Shown: one piece after another, positions 28,149 through 37,517 of the stretch | Position numbering within the stretch: the first letter of the stretch is position 1 | Layout: each line of letters begins with the position of its first letter | Assembly: GCA_011523425.1 (NCBI GenBank) | Contig: WTGU01000046.1 | Coordinates: 59,534-123,533 of the forward strand | Length of the DNA stretch: 64,000 nucleotides | Reading direction: 5' to 3' | Source of the DNA: Alphaproteobacteria bacterium | GTDB taxonomy: Bacteria > Pseudomonadota > Alphaproteobacteria > UBA828 | The notes under the pieces: model-generated | The model's database searches: none | The model's input: only the letters and a program-made list of their open reading frames with translations | Told to the model about the DNA's origin: nothing | Position numbers and translations under genes: made by a program

Positions 28149-29816
28149 TCAGTCGGCGATGCTCATTTCCGCCACGTGGTAGTACTGCGTGGTGTACCAG
28201 CGGAAGTTGCTGACCTTGCGCGAGAGGCCGACGGCGAAATAGTGCTCGCCGATCCAGCCCAGCGGGGCGAGGTCGTGGATGTACTCCTGGATTCCGGCGT
28301 GCGCAGCGATGCGCGCCTCTGCGTCCACCACGCCCTGGCCATCCTGCAGCACCTGGTCGACCTTCGCGTCGGAGAAGTTGTGGTAGTTGACCAGCGCGTT
28401 GGTCGGCCACACCAGCTTCAGCGCGTAGTTGATGTCGGGCTGGATGGGCATGTCCGTCCACAGCGCGAGCGAGCCCTGCTTGCTCATCACGTTGTCAGAG
28501 TTCGCGGCGGTCGGCAGCTTCCTCAGCGAGAGATTGATACCGGCCTTCTTGAAGTCGCTCTGCAGCAGGACGCCGATCGATTCCATCGCCGAAACGGCCG
28601 CGTCGAACGAGAGCTCGGCGTCGAAGCCGTCGGGGTAGCCCGCCTCGGCCAGCAGCGCCTTGGCCTTCTCCGGGTTGAAGTCGTACTTGAGGTGCTCCTC
28701 ATAGCCCGGATAGGTGCTCGGCATCACGCCCTGCCACGCATTCATCATGCCGTGGTAGATGTCGCGGATGATCGCCTCCTGGTTGATGAGGTGATTCATC
28801 GCCTGGCGCACCTTCACGTCGTCGTAGGGCGGCAGCGTGTTGTTGATCATCATCCACATGGACTGGTTGCCGCGCACGGCGACGCCGCGCGCATTCGCAT
28901 CGTCGGCCAGCGCCACGATCTCGTCCGGCGACAACCCCTCGGCCATGTGCACCTTGCCCTGCTTGAGCAGGGCCACGCGGTTGGCCGATTCCGGCACCAC
29001 CAGATAAATGATCCGCTTGATCTCCGGCGCGCCGCGCCAGTAGTCCTCGTTGGCCTCCATGACGACCCGCTTGCCGGCGGTCCACTCGGTCACCCGGTAG
29101 CCGCCGAACCCGCCGCCATTGGTCGCGACCCACTTGTCGCCCCAGGGGTCCTCCTCGGTGGCGTGCTTCATGATCTCGGTGGAGTCGAGCCAGGCGTTGT
29201 AGTAGTTGGTCAGCCCCTTGCAGGCGAGCGGCATGGGCCGCGACGACGTCAGCTCGACCGTGTAGTCGTCGATCTTGGCGTAGCCGCCGCTCTCCGGCGG
29301 GTCGATGGTCTGGCCCGGCATGCTGAGCAGGAACTCGAGGAAATTGTTGATCGCCTGCGTGGCCTTGCCGCGCTCGATCCGCCACAGCACGTCGTCGGCG
29401 GTGAACTCGTTGCCCCAGGGCGAGATCACGCCCTTGCGCAGGTGATAGACGGCGCGCAGGCCGTCCGGCTGCATCTCGCACTTCTCGATGATGCCCGGCA
29501 CCAGGGTCCTCTGACCCATGTAGTCGGGATACTTGAAACCGGGGATCGTGGAGGGATCCCAGGCGTCGCCCGTCGAGAAGGGGAAGTCGATCGACTCCCA
29601 GTTCATCCCGTCCTCGAACACCTGCGCGCCCATGCTCCAGGTCTGTGGGCTCACGTGCTTGTCGAGGTCGATACCCTGCGGCAGGGCGCCGATGGCGATC
29701 ACCATCGTGTCCTGATTCGCGGATGCGGTCTTCGGCGGTGCCGCCACCACCAGCGCGGCGAGCGCTGCCGTGGCCGCGACCGCGAGGCCGCGTCTCGTGA
29801 TGTCACCCAAGGTCAT
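28149..29816 (-). CDS. Peptide/opine-type ABC transporter, substrate-binding protein
   Basis: Periplasmic binding protein of family 5 (DppA/OppA-like), 555 residues. It has an N-terminal export signal with a twin arginine (TRRGLAVAATAALAAL) and cleavage near residue 33. Family features include LRKGVISPWGNEFTADDVLW (about 127-146) and VRQAMNHLINQEAI (about 335-350). The ligand is unknown; the adjacent FAD monooxygenases suggest something that is hydroxylated, rather than plain peptides. Confidence 0.9.
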   Translation of the reverse strand: MTLGDITRRGLAVAATAALAALVVAAPPKTASANQDTMVIAIGALPQGIDLDKHVSPQTWSMGAQVFEDGMNWESIDFPFSTGDAWDPSTIPGFKYPDYMGQRTLVPGIIEKCEMQPDGLRAVYHLRKGVISPWGNEFTADDVLWRIERGKATQAINNFLEFLLSMPGQTIDPPESGGYAKIDDYTVELTSSRPMPLACKGLTNYYNAWLDSTEIMKHATEEDPWGDKWVATNGGGFGGYRVTEWTAGKRVVMEANEDYWRGAPEIKRIIYLVVPESANRVALLKQGKVHMAEGLSPDEIVALADDANARGVAVRGNQSMWMMINNTLPPYDDVKVRQAMNHLINQEAIIRDIYHGMMNAWQGVMPSTYPGYEEHLKYDFNPEKAKALLAEAGYPDGFDAELSFDAAVSAMESIGVLLQSDFKKAGINLSLRKLPTAANSDNVMSKQGSLALWTDMPIQPDINYALKLVWPTNALVNYHNFSDAKVDQVLQDGQGVVDAEARIAAHAGIQEYIHDLAPLGWIGEHYFAVGLSRKVSNFRWYTTQYYHVAEMSIAD

Positions 29817-29908
29817 GTCGTCTCTCCCTCAGTCTCCCTCTGCGCCGCAGGATCAGCCGCCGCGCACCGGCGCGCGCGTCGCGGATCGCGGCGGCATTCT
29901 AAAAGAAA

Positions 29909-29917
29909 ATTATAACA
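29909..29917 (-). promoter_or_regulatory. Predicted extended -10 promoter for the binding-protein gene
   Basis: The minus strand reads TGTTATAAT, a perfect extended -10 element, inside a short A+T-rich island (about 29899-29935) that is exceptional in this G+C-rich window. There is no good -35 box, as expected for extended -10 promoters. Transcription would start about 85 nt before the binding-protein ATG, giving it a promoter separate from the upstream ATPase gene. Confidence 0.5.
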
Positions 29918-29986
29918 ATCGCTCGTTCAAATTTGCCGGGCGGCGGCTTCGGCCGGGTCCGCCCCGCCGCCGCGCCCGTCGCCCCG

Positions 29987-30967
29987 CTATGTCAGGCTGC
30001 GCGCGTCCGCCATCGAGGCCGCGACGTCGTCCCAGCGGCGGCAGGCTGAATAGTGCTCCGCCTCGATCTCCAGAAGCGGCGGCACCGCATCGCGGCAGGC
30101 ATCCTCGCGGATCGGGCAGCGGCCGTAGAGCGGGCATTCCGGCCGGGGATTGATCGCGGTCGGGATCTCGCCCTCGATGACGTAGGGGTCGGGGCGGCGC
30201 TTCGGGTCCGGGAACAGCACCGCAGACAGCAGGGCGCGGCTGTAGGGGTGCCGCTGGCTGTCCATGATGATCTCGGTCGGCGCGTGCTCGACGATATGGC
30301 CGAGATACATGATCGCGATGCGATGGCTGATCTTGGCGACCGAGGTCAGGTCGTGGGAGATGAAGATATAGGCGGTATCGGTCTCGCTCTGGATCGCCTT
30401 GAGGAGGTCCAGGATCTCGGCCCGCGCGGAAGGGTCGAGCATCGACGTGGGCTCGTCGAGCACCACGAACTCGGGCTCGGTGACCAGCGCGCGCGCGATG
30501 CCCACCCGTTGCTGCTCGCTCGCCGTCAGGTCCGCCGGGTAGTAGTTGAAGACTTCGACCGAGAGCCCGACGCGCTCGAGCATGGCGCCGACGCGGGGCC
30601 TGCGTTCGGTGCGGCTCACGCCGTGCAGCGCGAGCGGCTCGTCCACCGTCTGGTAGACCGTGAGCCTGGGATTGAGCGAGCCGAAGGGGTCCTGGAAGAC
30701 GAGCTGCATCCGCGCCCTGAGCGCCCGGAGGCGCGCCGGGTCGAGGGCGCTGATCTCCTCGTCGCCGAGGGCGATCCGCCCCTCGGTCGGCTCGATCAGC
30801 CTGAGCACGCAGCGCCCGACCGTGGTCTTGCCGGAGCCGCTCTCGCCGACCAGGCCGAGCGTCTCGCCGCGCTCCAGCTCGAACGAGACGTTGTTGACCG
30901 CGATCAGGTTCTCGTCCTTGCCGACCACGAAGATCTTGGTCAGATTTTCGACCGTGAGCAGCGCCAC
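29987..30967 (-). CDS. Peptide/opine-type ABC transporter ATPase (DppF-like) with altered signature
   Basis: Cytoplasmic ATPase (326 residues), partner of the ATPase half of the permease fusion. Walker A is GESGSGKTT (about 40-48), Walker [15 protein letters not shown] (about 168-181), and the C-terminal family extension has cysteines in [14 protein letters not shown] (about 283-296). The ABC signature is LTASEQQRV instead of LSGGQQQRV. One of the two composite ATP sites of the transporter may therefore be non-catalytic or reduced. It is the first gene of the importer cluster on this strand. Confidence 0.88.
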   Translation of the reverse strand: MALLTVENLTKIFVVGKDENLIAVNNVSFELERGETLGLVGESGSGKTTVGRCVLRLIEPTEGRIALGDEEISALDPARLRALRARMQLVFQDPFGSLNPRLTVYQTVDEPLALHGVSRTERRPRVGAMLERVGLSVEVFNYYPADLTASEQQRVGIARALVTEPEFVVLDEPTSMLDPSARAEILDLLKAIQSETDTAYIFISHDLTSVAKISHRIAIMYLGHIVEHAPTEIIMDSQRHPYSRALLSAVLFPDPKRRPDPYVIEGEIPTAINPRPECPLYGRCPIREDACRDAVPPLLEIEAEHYSACRRWDDVAASMADARSLT

Positions 30968-31107
30968 CGCACCTCGTCCCGCCGCCTGCGGCGCGCCAGT
31001 GCTGCCGCCGTCGCGCCTCCCTATCGCAAGCGGGCGGTGCGGGCAAGGGCGGCGCCCCGGGCGGGCCGGCGCGATCCCGCCCTTTCGCCCTTCCGGCCGG
31101 TCCGCTA

Positions 31108-31899
31108 ATGACAGCCCCCATGAATGAGCAGGATTTCACCGCCGACGAGATGATGACGGTCGCGGCGTCCAGGCTGATCGACGACGGCACGGTGTGCTTC
31201 GTCGGCATCGGCCTGCCGAGCGCCGCCGCCAACCTCGCCCGCATCACCCATGCGCCCGAGGCCGTGCTGATCTACGAGTCCGGCACCGTGGGCGCGAAGC
31301 CCAGCCTGCTGCCGCTCTCGATCGGCGACAGCGAGCTTGCCGAGACCGCCGACATGGTGGTCTCCACCGCCGAGATCTTCCGCTACTGGCTCCAGGGCGG
31401 GCGCATCACGGTGGGCTTTCTCGGGGCGGCGCAGATCGACCGCTTCGGCAACATCAACACGACCGTGATCGGCGAGTACGCGCAGCCCAAGACGCGGCTT
31501 CCCGGTGCCGGCGGTGCGCCGGAGATCGCGGCGCTCGCCGGGCAGGTCTTCGTCATCATGCGCCAGTCGCGGCGGGGCTTCGTCGAGCAGGTCGACTTCG
31601 TGACCTCCGCCGGCCATCTTACCGGCGGCGACTGGCGCGAGCGCGCCGGTCTTCCGGGACGCGGGCCCAGCACGGTGATTACCGATCTCGGCGTCCTCGA
31701 ACCTCACCCGGAGAGCCGCGAGCTCGTCCTCACCCATGTCCATCCGGGCATCGAGGCGGACGATGTGCGGGCCGCCACCGGCTGGGCGCTCGCGGTGGCG
31801 GACGACCTCGCCGTCACGCCGGCGCCGAGCGAGGGCGAGCTGGCCGCGCTGCGCGGGCTGCACGAGCGCACCCGGGCCGCGCGCGATCGCGCCGGTTAA
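31108..31899 (+). CDS. CoA-transferase beta subunit (family I), without its alpha partner
   Basis: Beta subunit of a family I CoA-transferase (263 residues), of the glutaconate/3-oxoadipate/IpdB kind. It shows [20 protein letters not shown] near the N-terminus, the probable catalytic-glutamate segment [11 protein letters not shown] (about 55-65) and [17 protein letters not shown] (about 109-125). The alpha subunit gene normally lies just upstream; here the upstream neighbour is the divergent ATPase gene. An internal ATG (31120) is an alternative start. The stop TAA overlaps the convergent larB stop in TTAA. Confidence 0.82.
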   Translation: MTAPMNEQDFTADEMMTVAASRLIDDGTVCFVGIGLPSAAANLARITHAPEAVLIYESGTVGAKPSLLPLSIGDSELAETADMVVSTAEIFRYWLQGGRITVGFLGAAQIDRFGNINTTVIGEYAQPKTRLPGAGGAPEIAALAGQVFVIMRQSRRGFVEQVDFVTSAGHLTGGDWRERAGLPGRGPSTVITDLGVLEPHPESRELVLTHVHPGIEADDVRAATGWALAVADDLAVTPAPSEGELAALRGLHERTRAARDRAG

Positions 31900-32567
31900 T
31901 CGTTCGGAGCGAGCAGAGGCAGCGCGCGCAGCGCGGCGCAGGCTGCGCCGTAGCCGTTGTCGATGTTGACGACCGCCACGCCCGGCGCGCAGGAGCCGAG
32001 GATGGCCATGAGCGCGGTGGCACCGCCCTGGGCGATGCCGTAGCCCGTCGATGTCGGCACCGCGATCACTAGGCCGGGCACGAGGCCGCCCACCACCGAT
32101 GGGAGCGCGGCATCCATGCCGGCCGCGACGATGACGATGGGGAAGGCCCTTATCTCCTCGATCCTCTCCATCAGGCGCCACAGGCCGGCGACGCCCACGT
32201 CGCCGATCTCCACCGAGGGGTGGCCGTGATAGGCGAGGGTGCGGGCGGCCTCGCGGCTCACCGGCTGGTCGGAGGTGCCGGCCGAGACGATCGCGACCCT
32301 GGCCGCGCCCACCGGCTCGGCGACCTGGCCGAAGAAGCCGGTGCGCGACAGCGGCTCGTAGTCGATACGGCCGGCGAGCTTGGCCGGCAGGGCTTCGCGC
32401 TGGGCCTCGTCGAGGCGCGTCAGCAGCAGGCTCACGCCTGCCTCGTCCGCGCGGCGGAGGATGTCGGCGAGCTGCTCGTCCGTCTTGCCGGCGCAGAGCA
32501 CGGCCTCCTCGATGCCGAGGCGGGCGCGGCGCTCCAGATCGAGGGTGATGGCGGTGGGCGTGCTCAC
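31896..32567 (-). CDS. larB: Nickel-pincer cofactor biosynthesis protein LarB
   Basis: LarB carboxylates and hydrolyses nicotinic acid adenine dinucleotide, the first step to the nickel-pincer nucleotide cofactor. The 223-residue product has a short N-terminal region and a C-terminal PurE-like domain with AIVSAGTSDQPVSREAARTL (about 90-110), VIVAAGMDAALPSVVGGLV and VPTSTGYG. The start is GTG at 32567, overlapping the larE stop by 4 bp (GTGA). It is the last gene of the long operon and converges on the CoA-transferase gene. Confidence 0.92.
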   Translation of the reverse strand: MSTPTAITLDLERRARLGIEEAVLCAGKTDEQLADILRRADEAGVSLLLTRLDEAQREALPAKLAGRIDYEPLSRTGFFGQVAEPVGAARVAIVSAGTSDQPVSREAARTLAYHGHPSVEIGDVGVAGLWRLMERIEEIRAFPIVIVAAGMDAALPSVVGGLVPGLVIAVPTSTGYGIAQGGATALMAILGSCAPGVAVVNIDNGYGAACAALRALPLLAPND

Positions 32568-33385
32568 GCCGGGGGTGCCGGCCTCAGGAAGGCGCTGCCG
32601 GTGCGATAGGGCGCGAAGCTGACCTGCCCGGCGCGCGCGCCCCGGTCGAACATGCCGGCGACGGCGGCGCCGAGCGCGGCCCGGCGGCTCTCGCTCAGCG
32701 CATCGAGGGTGGGCCCGTCGAGCTCGATCACGATGCCGGCCCTGCGCTTGCGACAGCGCACCGTCTCCGGCTGCAACTGCCGTGCCAGGTAGCGCTCGGC
32801 GGCGTGGATCGAGGCGAGGTCGTCGGCCTCGACGCGGAGCCCGGTCTCGATGCGGCTGGAGAGGCAGGGGGCGGCCGGCAGCCCGGCGAGATCGTCGAAA
32901 CCGAGCGCGGCCGCGATGACGCGTATCTGCGCCTTGCCGATGCCGGCCTCGACGAAGGGATGGCGCACGCCGTGCGCCTGCGCCGCCTTCAGCCCCGGCC
33001 GCCAGTCGTCGAGGTCGTCCACATTGGTGCCGGAAAGCAGGGTGGCGTCGCTGCGCGCTGCCAATGCAGCGTATAGATTTGTCTTGCAGTAATAGCAGCG
33101 GTCCGCCGGGTTGGCGCGGTAGGCGGGATCCTCGAACTCGCCCGCATCCAGCACCGTGAGCGGCCACCCCTCCCGCGCGGCGAACGTCCGCACCCGCGCC
33201 GTCGCTTCCGGCGGCACTGCCGGCGAGACCGCATGGAACATCGCGCAGTCGGGGCCTGGGCTGCGGCCGGCGAGCAGGGCCAGCGTCATGCTGTCCACGC
33301 CGCCGCTCACCGCGACCGCAGCCGGGCCGATCCCGTCCAGCACCCCGTGCAGGGCGCGCACGCTCGCGGCCGCCGGCTCAGCCAT
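32564..33385 (-). CDS. larE: ATP-dependent sulfurtransferase LarE
   Basis: LarE inserts sulfur into the pyridinium dicarboxylate precursor of the nickel-pincer cofactor. The 273-residue product has the PP-loop SGGVDS (residues 27-32), RCYYCK (Cys97, Cys100) and AAPCLSSRI with Cys174. Cys174 aligns in context with the sacrificial cysteine (Cys176) of Lactiplantibacillus LarE. Other cysteines might instead support an Fe-S type LarE; sequence reading cannot decide. The ATG at 33385 overlaps the larC 3' end by 8 bp. Confidence 0.92.
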   Translation of the reverse strand: MAEPAAASVRALHGVLDGIGPAAVAVSGGVDSMTLALLAGRSPGPDCAMFHAVSPAVPPEATARVRTFAAREGWPLTVLDAGEFEDPAYRANPADRCYYCKTNLYAALAARSDATLLSGTNVDDLDDWRPGLKAAQAHGVRHPFVEAGIGKAQIRVIAAALGFDDLAGLPAAPCLSSRIETGLRVEADDLASIHAAERYLARQLQPETVRCRKRRAGIVIELDGPTLDALSESRRAALGAAVAGMFDRGARAGQVSFAPYRTGSAFLRPAPPA

Positions 33386-34646
33386 TGTCGCGCTGCCTCC
33401 GTGCCGCCGCCTCGGCGCCCCGGCGGCGCTCCTCGCGGGCGGCATGGCCCGCGCTCTCCACGAGGTCGGCGAGCTCCGCCTTGGCGGTCACGGCGCCCGC
33501 CGGCCGGCGCGCGCGCTTCACCCGCACCGCGCCGCACGAATCCGCATGGGAGGTCGTCTCCCGCGCGAGCGTGCTGCGCGCGATCCGCGACCAGCGGATG
33601 CCGAGGGTGGTGGTCTCGTCGAAGACCGCATCGAGCGCCGCGTCGAGCGCTGCCGCCTCGGTCAGAACCTGCACCGCGGCCAGCATGCGGCCCTTCTTGC
33701 CGTAGACCGGCCACTGCGCCACGTCGAGGATGCCGGGCCGGGCGCGCAGACGCTCCAGCCCGAGTGCCAGATCCTCCGGCGTCTGGTCGTCGATCTCGAA
33801 GCGCAGCGTCGCCACCGCCTCCTGCCGGGCGGCGGGTGCGATGGGTGCGAATTCCATGACACGCAGCACGTTGCTGAGGCCGGGCAGGGAGCGGCTGCCG
33901 AGGCCGGTTCCGGTGCCCACCAGCGTTTCCGGCTCGGCGGCCGGCGCCTGCTCCGGCGCGAGGTGCCTGAGGATCGCAGCCCCGGTCGGCGTCACCCGCT
34001 CGCCGGCGATGCCGTCGTCGAAAGTGGCGAGCCCGTTCAGCAGATGCACCACCGCCGGCGCCGGTACCGGCAGCAGGCCGTGGGCGCAGCGCACCCGGCC
34101 CGAGCCAAGGGGGACGGCGCCGCACGACCAGCGCGCCGGGCCCAGCGCCTCGATCAGATGAGCCGCCGCGACGATGTCCACGGTCGCATCCCAGGCGCCG
34201 ACTTCGTGGAAGGTGACCTCGGCCGGGTCCATGCCGTGCACCGCGCCCTCGGCTTCGGCAAGCAGCGTGAAGATCGCGAGCGCCCGCCTGCGCACGGCCG
34301 GCACGATGCGGGCGGCCTCCAGCCGCTCGGCCACGTCGGCGAGCCGCACATGGCCGTGGTCACCGTCGTCCGCGCCGCCCACGCGGAAGCGCGTACCCGC
34401 AAGCGCCGCGTCCCGCTGCGCCTCGATGGCGACGGACACGGAAGGAGGCAGGCCGAGAGCGTCGATGGTCGCGCGCAGGCCGTCGGCAAGCGCCGGGCGG
34501 GCGTCGAGCAGCGCGGCGGCGAACATATCGCCGGCGATACCGCCAACCGGGTCGAGGTGGAAGCGCGGCCGGGGCTCGCTCGGCGCCGAACCTTCCGTCT
34601 CGTCCCCGTCCACGGCCGCCGCTGCGGGGGGCGGTGCGTTGTCCAT
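33378..34646 (-). CDS. larC: Nickel insertion protein LarC
   Basis: LarC is the CTP-dependent cyclometallase that inserts nickel to complete the pincer cofactor. The 422-residue product is a single uninterrupted frame, unlike the frameshifted larC1/larC2 arrangement in Lactiplantibacillus. It has FHLDPVGGIAGDMFAAALLD (about 30-50), TFHEVGAWDATVDIVAAA (about 145-165) and the C-terminal domain with KKGRMLAAVQVL and GIRWSRIARSTLARE. It starts 7 bp after the crotonase-family gene, so the lar genes are embedded in the catabolic operon. Confidence 0.92.
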   Translation of the reverse strand: MDNAPPPAAAAVDGDETEGSAPSEPRPRFHLDPVGGIAGDMFAAALLDARPALADGLRATIDALGLPPSVSVAIEAQRDAALAGTRFRVGGADDGDHGHVRLADVAERLEAARIVPAVRRRALAIFTLLAEAEGAVHGMDPAEVTFHEVGAWDATVDIVAAAHLIEALGPARWSCGAVPLGSGRVRCAHGLLPVPAPAVVHLLNGLATFDDGIAGERVTPTGAAILRHLAPEQAPAAEPETLVGTGTGLGSRSLPGLSNVLRVMEFAPIAPAARQEAVATLRFEIDDQTPEDLALGLERLRARPGILDVAQWPVYGKKGRMLAAVQVLTEAAALDAALDAVFDETTTLGIRWSRIARSTLARETTSHADSCGAVRVKRARRPAGAVTAKAELADLVESAGHAAREERRRGAEAAARRQRDNG

Positions 34647-34653
34647 GCGACCG

Positions 34654-35445
34654 CTATTCTCCCTTGAAGACCGGCTTGCGCTTCTCCGTGAAGGACGCGA
34701 CGCCCTCGGCGAAGTCGGCCGACGAGCGCAGCCTACCATAGGCCTCGCCTTCGAGGGCGATGGCGACGTGCAGCGGCGCGTCCTCGGCCTCGTTGAGGAG
34801 CTTCTTGGCAGTGCGCTGGGCGAGGGGAGAGAAGCCCTTGAGCTCCTCGACCAGGGCGTCGGTCGCCGCCGCGAGCTTCTCTTCGGGCACGCAATCCAGC
34901 GCGATGCCCCAGGCCTGCGCGTCCGGGCCGGGGAGCCGCCGCGCCCGCATCACCAGGTCCTTGGTGCGTCCGATGCCGATCATCCTGGCGAGGCGCGCGG
35001 AGCCGCCGGAGCCGGGGATCATGCCGATGCGCTGCTCCGGCAGGCCGAGCAGGGCGTTCTCGGTGACGATGCGGAAGTCGCAGGCCAGCGCAAGCTCGAA
35101 GGCGACGCCGAAGCAGTAGCCCTGGATCGCCGCGATCACCGGCTGGCGGCAGCGCTCCGGCGCGGCGACGTTGCGCGCGAGCACCGCGAGCTGCTCGGGT
35201 TCGCGCGTCATGAAGCCAGGAATGTCGCCGCCGCTGGAGAAGTGCTTGCCCTCTGCGCGGAGCACGATCACGCGCACCTTCTCGTCGGCGTCGAGCGCAG
35301 CGAAGACGGCGGCGAGCTCGTCCCGCTCCGGCATGCTCACGACGTTGAGCGGCGGGCGGGCGAGCACGATATCGGCGCGCGCCGCCGCGCGGTCGACCTC
35401 GACGCGGAAGCCGTCGAGATCGTCGAAGGGGCCCCCTGTCGTCAT
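34654..35445 (-). CDS. Crotonase-family hydrolase, probable 2-oxoglutaroyl-CoA hydrolase (HmfE-like)
   Basis: Crotonase-fold acyl-CoA enzyme (263 residues). It has the oxyanion-hole segment HFSSGGDIPGF (about 68-78), FELALACDFRIV with one catalytic glutamate, and LPEQRIGMIPGSGG with the second. Position after a molybdenum hydroxylase and an acyl-CoA ligase matches hmfE of the 2-furoate pathway, which hydrolyses 2-oxoglutaroyl-CoA. A general enoyl-CoA hydratase is the alternative. The ATG overlaps the ligase stop by 4 bp (ATGA). Confidence 0.72.
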   Translation of the reverse strand: MTTGGPFDDLDGFRVEVDRAAARADIVLARPPLNVVSMPERDELAAVFAALDADEKVRVIVLRAEGKHFSSGGDIPGFMTREPEQLAVLARNVAAPERCRQPVIAAIQGYCFGVAFELALACDFRIVTENALLGLPEQRIGMIPGSGGSARLARMIGIGRTKDLVMRARRLPGPDAQAWGIALDCVPEEKLAAATDALVEELKGFSPLAQRTAKKLLNEAEDAPLHVAIALEGEAYGRLRSSADFAEGVASFTEKRKPVFKGE

Positions 35446-37001
35446 GCAAGTCTCCCGACAGTGGCTCGTGCGTCGCCGGCGTCATCGTCGTCCTCGTAGT
35501 CGCCGGCGATCAGCAGGCGGCGCAGGACCTTGCCGACCGGGGACTTCGGGATTGCGCGGACGAAGACGTAGGCGCGCGGCCGCTTGAAGTCCGCCAGCGC
35601 GGACGCGCGGCAGTGGGCGTCGAGCGCGGTGGCGTCCACCGGCCCGGCGCGCACGACGAAGGCGGCCACCTTCTGCCCCCAGCGCTCGTCATCGAGGCCT
35701 GCAACCGCCGCCTCCGCCACGGCCGGGTGGACCGAGAGCACGCTCTCGATCTCTGCCGGCAGCACGTTCTCGCCGCCGCTGATGATCATGTCGTCGACCC
35801 GGCCCGTCACGAAGAGATCGCCGTCTTCGTCGCAATAGCCGACATCGCCGGTGAAATACCAGCCCTGCCGGAGCGCACGCGCGTCCGCGTCCGGCCGCTG
35901 CCAGTAGCCGGCGAAGGCCTCCTCGCTCTCGAGGCTGGCGATCACCTCGCCGTCCGTGCCGGGCGGGACGATGCGGTCGGGGTCGCCCGCGCCGATCTCG
36001 ACCACGCGGATACGCTGGTTGAGGCCCGCCTTGCCGGCCGAGCCCGGCTTCGCGGCCGCGTTCTGGTCGATGGTGAAGGTGTAGATCTCCGAGGAGCCGT
36101 AGTGGTTGACGAAGAGCTCGGGCCGGAAGGCGTCCTCGACGCGCCGCAGCAGGCCCTCCGCCATCGGCGCCCCGGCAAAGCCGAGCTTGCGCACCGAGGA
36201 GACGTCGGCGCGCGCGAAGCGCGGGCTCGCCAGCAGGTCGAAATAGAGCGTCGGCACGAGGTAGAGGGCCGTGATCCGCTCCGTCTCGATCAGGCCGAGC
36301 GCGCCTTGCGCCTCGAAGCGCGGCTGGCAGACGAACGCGCCGCCCAGCGGCGCCATGGCGAGCAGCGAGCGCACCCCCATGGTGTGGTAGAGCGGCATGA
36401 CGCCGAGGGTCCGCTCGCCCGTGCGGTAGCAGTTCTGCGCGATGTGGGCTAGCGCCGCGGCACGCTCGGCGCGGTGGCTGCGGGGCACGCCCTTGCCGCG
36501 CCCGGTGGTGCCGGAGGTGTAGAGCATGAGGGAGAGGTCGTCCTCGCCGGCCCGGGGCGTTGCCGCAGCCGGCGCCGCGAGCAGCTCGGCGACGTCGGCC
36601 GTGCCCGCCGGCCCGTCGCCGACGGCGATGCGGCGGAGCCGGGCGGCACAGGCCGAGCCCGTGACGGCAGCGGCGGCGGACGCGTCGAAGGCCAGCGCCT
36701 TGGCGCCGGAATCGCTGAGGAAGAAATCGAGCTCGTCCGCGCCGCTGCGCCAGTTGAGCGGCACCACGACGTTGCCGGCAAGCTGGCAGGCCCAGTGGAG
36801 CGCCGCCATCTCCCAGCGATTCTGCATGATGACGGCGAGCCGGTCGCCCGGCGCGAGGCCGAGGCCGCCGAGGCCGCCGGCGAGGCGTGCTGCGGTATCG
36901 AGCCACGCGCCGTAGTCGAAGCGCCTCCCGCCATCGACGACCGCCAGCGCGCCCGGGTGCCGCTCGGCTGCGGCGATCAGCGTGCGGCCCAGGTCGCTCA
37001 C
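35442..37001 (-). CDS. Acyl/aryl-CoA ligase, probable 2-furoyl-CoA synthetase (HmfD-like)
   Basis: AMP-forming CoA ligase (519 residues). The P-loop is LMLYTSGTTGRGKGVPRSH (about 158-176), followed by the adenylate motif YGSSEIYTF (about 300), GWYFTGDVGYCDEDG and the C-terminal hinge/lysine region with PKSPVGKVLRR. These suit aryl- or furoyl-CoA ligases, not acetate or long-chain forms. It would activate the carboxylic acid substrate before ring hydroxylation by the molybdenum enzyme encoded just upstream. The C-terminus is unusually acidic (DYEDDDDAGD). Confidence 0.75.
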   Translation of the reverse strand: MSDLGRTLIAAAERHPGALAVVDGGRRFDYGAWLDTAARLAGGLGGLGLAPGDRLAVIMQNRWEMAALHWACQLAGNVVVPLNWRSGADELDFFLSDSGAKALAFDASAAAAVTGSACAARLRRIAVGDGPAGTADVAELLAAPAAATPRAGEDDLSLMLYTSGTTGRGKGVPRSHRAERAAALAHIAQNCYRTGERTLGVMPLYHTMGVRSLLAMAPLGGAFVCQPRFEAQGALGLIETERITALYLVPTLYFDLLASPRFARADVSSVRKLGFAGAPMAEGLLRRVEDAFRPELFVNHYGSSEIYTFTIDQNAAAKPGSAGKAGLNQRIRVVEIGAGDPDRIVPPGTDGEVIASLESEEAFAGYWQRPDADARALRQGWYFTGDVGYCDEDGDLFVTGRVDDMIISGGENVLPAEIESVLSVHPAVAEAAVAGLDDERWGQKVAAFVVRAGPVDATALDAHCRASALADFKRPRAYVFVRAIPKSPVGKVLRRLLIAGDYEDDDDAGDARATVGRLA

Positions 37002-37004
37002 GCG

Positions 37005-37517
37005 TCAGTCGTCCTCGCCCACATCCCCGGCCCGAGCGGCGCGCGCGGCCTCCAGCGCGGCGGCGACGATGCCGCCATAGCCGGTGCAGCGGCAGAGATG
37101 GCCGCTGAGGAGTTCGCGGATCTCGCCCTCGTCCGGCGCCGGCCTGCCGTCGAGCCAGGCATCGAGCGACATGAGGATGCCGGGCGTGCAGAAGCCGCAC
37201 TGGAGCGCGTGGTGACGGCGGAACGCCTTCTGCAGGTCGTTCAGCTCGCCCTCGGGTGCCAGCCCCTCCACCGTGTCGACGCGCCTGCCGTCGGCCTGGA
37301 CGGCGAGCGTCAGGCAGGCGCGCACGGGCGCCCCGTCGAGGCGCACCGTGCAGGCGCCGCAGACGCCGTGCTCGCATCCCACGTGCGTGCCCGTGGCGCC
37401 GAGGGCGTGGCGCAGGAAATCGCTCAGCAGCATGCGCGGCTCGGCCCAGCCGCCCGCCTCGCGGCCGTTGAGGGTGAGGCCGATGCGGTGGCGGCTCCCG
37501 GCGCCGAGCCGCTTCAT
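37005..37517 (-). CDS. Molybdenum hydroxylase, [2Fe-2S] subunit (HmfC-like)
   Basis: Small iron-sulfur subunit of a xanthine-dehydrogenase-family enzyme (170 residues). The plant-type [2Fe-2S] cluster motif is [16 protein letters not shown] (about 48-63). The second cluster uses CGFCTPG (about 107-113) and [11 protein letters not shown] (about 140-150). All eight cysteines are present. It transfers electrons from the molybdenum centre to the FAD subunit. The start overlaps the FAD-subunit stop by 4 bp, and the ligase begins 3 bp after its stop. Confidence 0.92.
   Translation of the reverse strand: MKRLGAGSRHRIGLTLNGREAGGWAEPRMLLSDFLRHALGATGTHVGCEHGVCGACTVRLDGAPVRACLTLAVQADGRRVDTVEGLAPEGELNDLQKAFRRHHALQCGFCTPGILMSLDAWLDGRPAPDEGEIRELLSGHLCRCTGYGGIVAAALEAARAARAGDVGEDD

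Noticed and set aside
31896..34646. Complete lactate racemization operon
   Set aside because: Only larB, larC and larE are present; no larA homolog or lactate permease is in the window.
33378..34646. Programmed frameshift in larC
   Set aside because: Unlike the Lactiplantibacillus gene, the frame is continuous from start to stop with both domains present.
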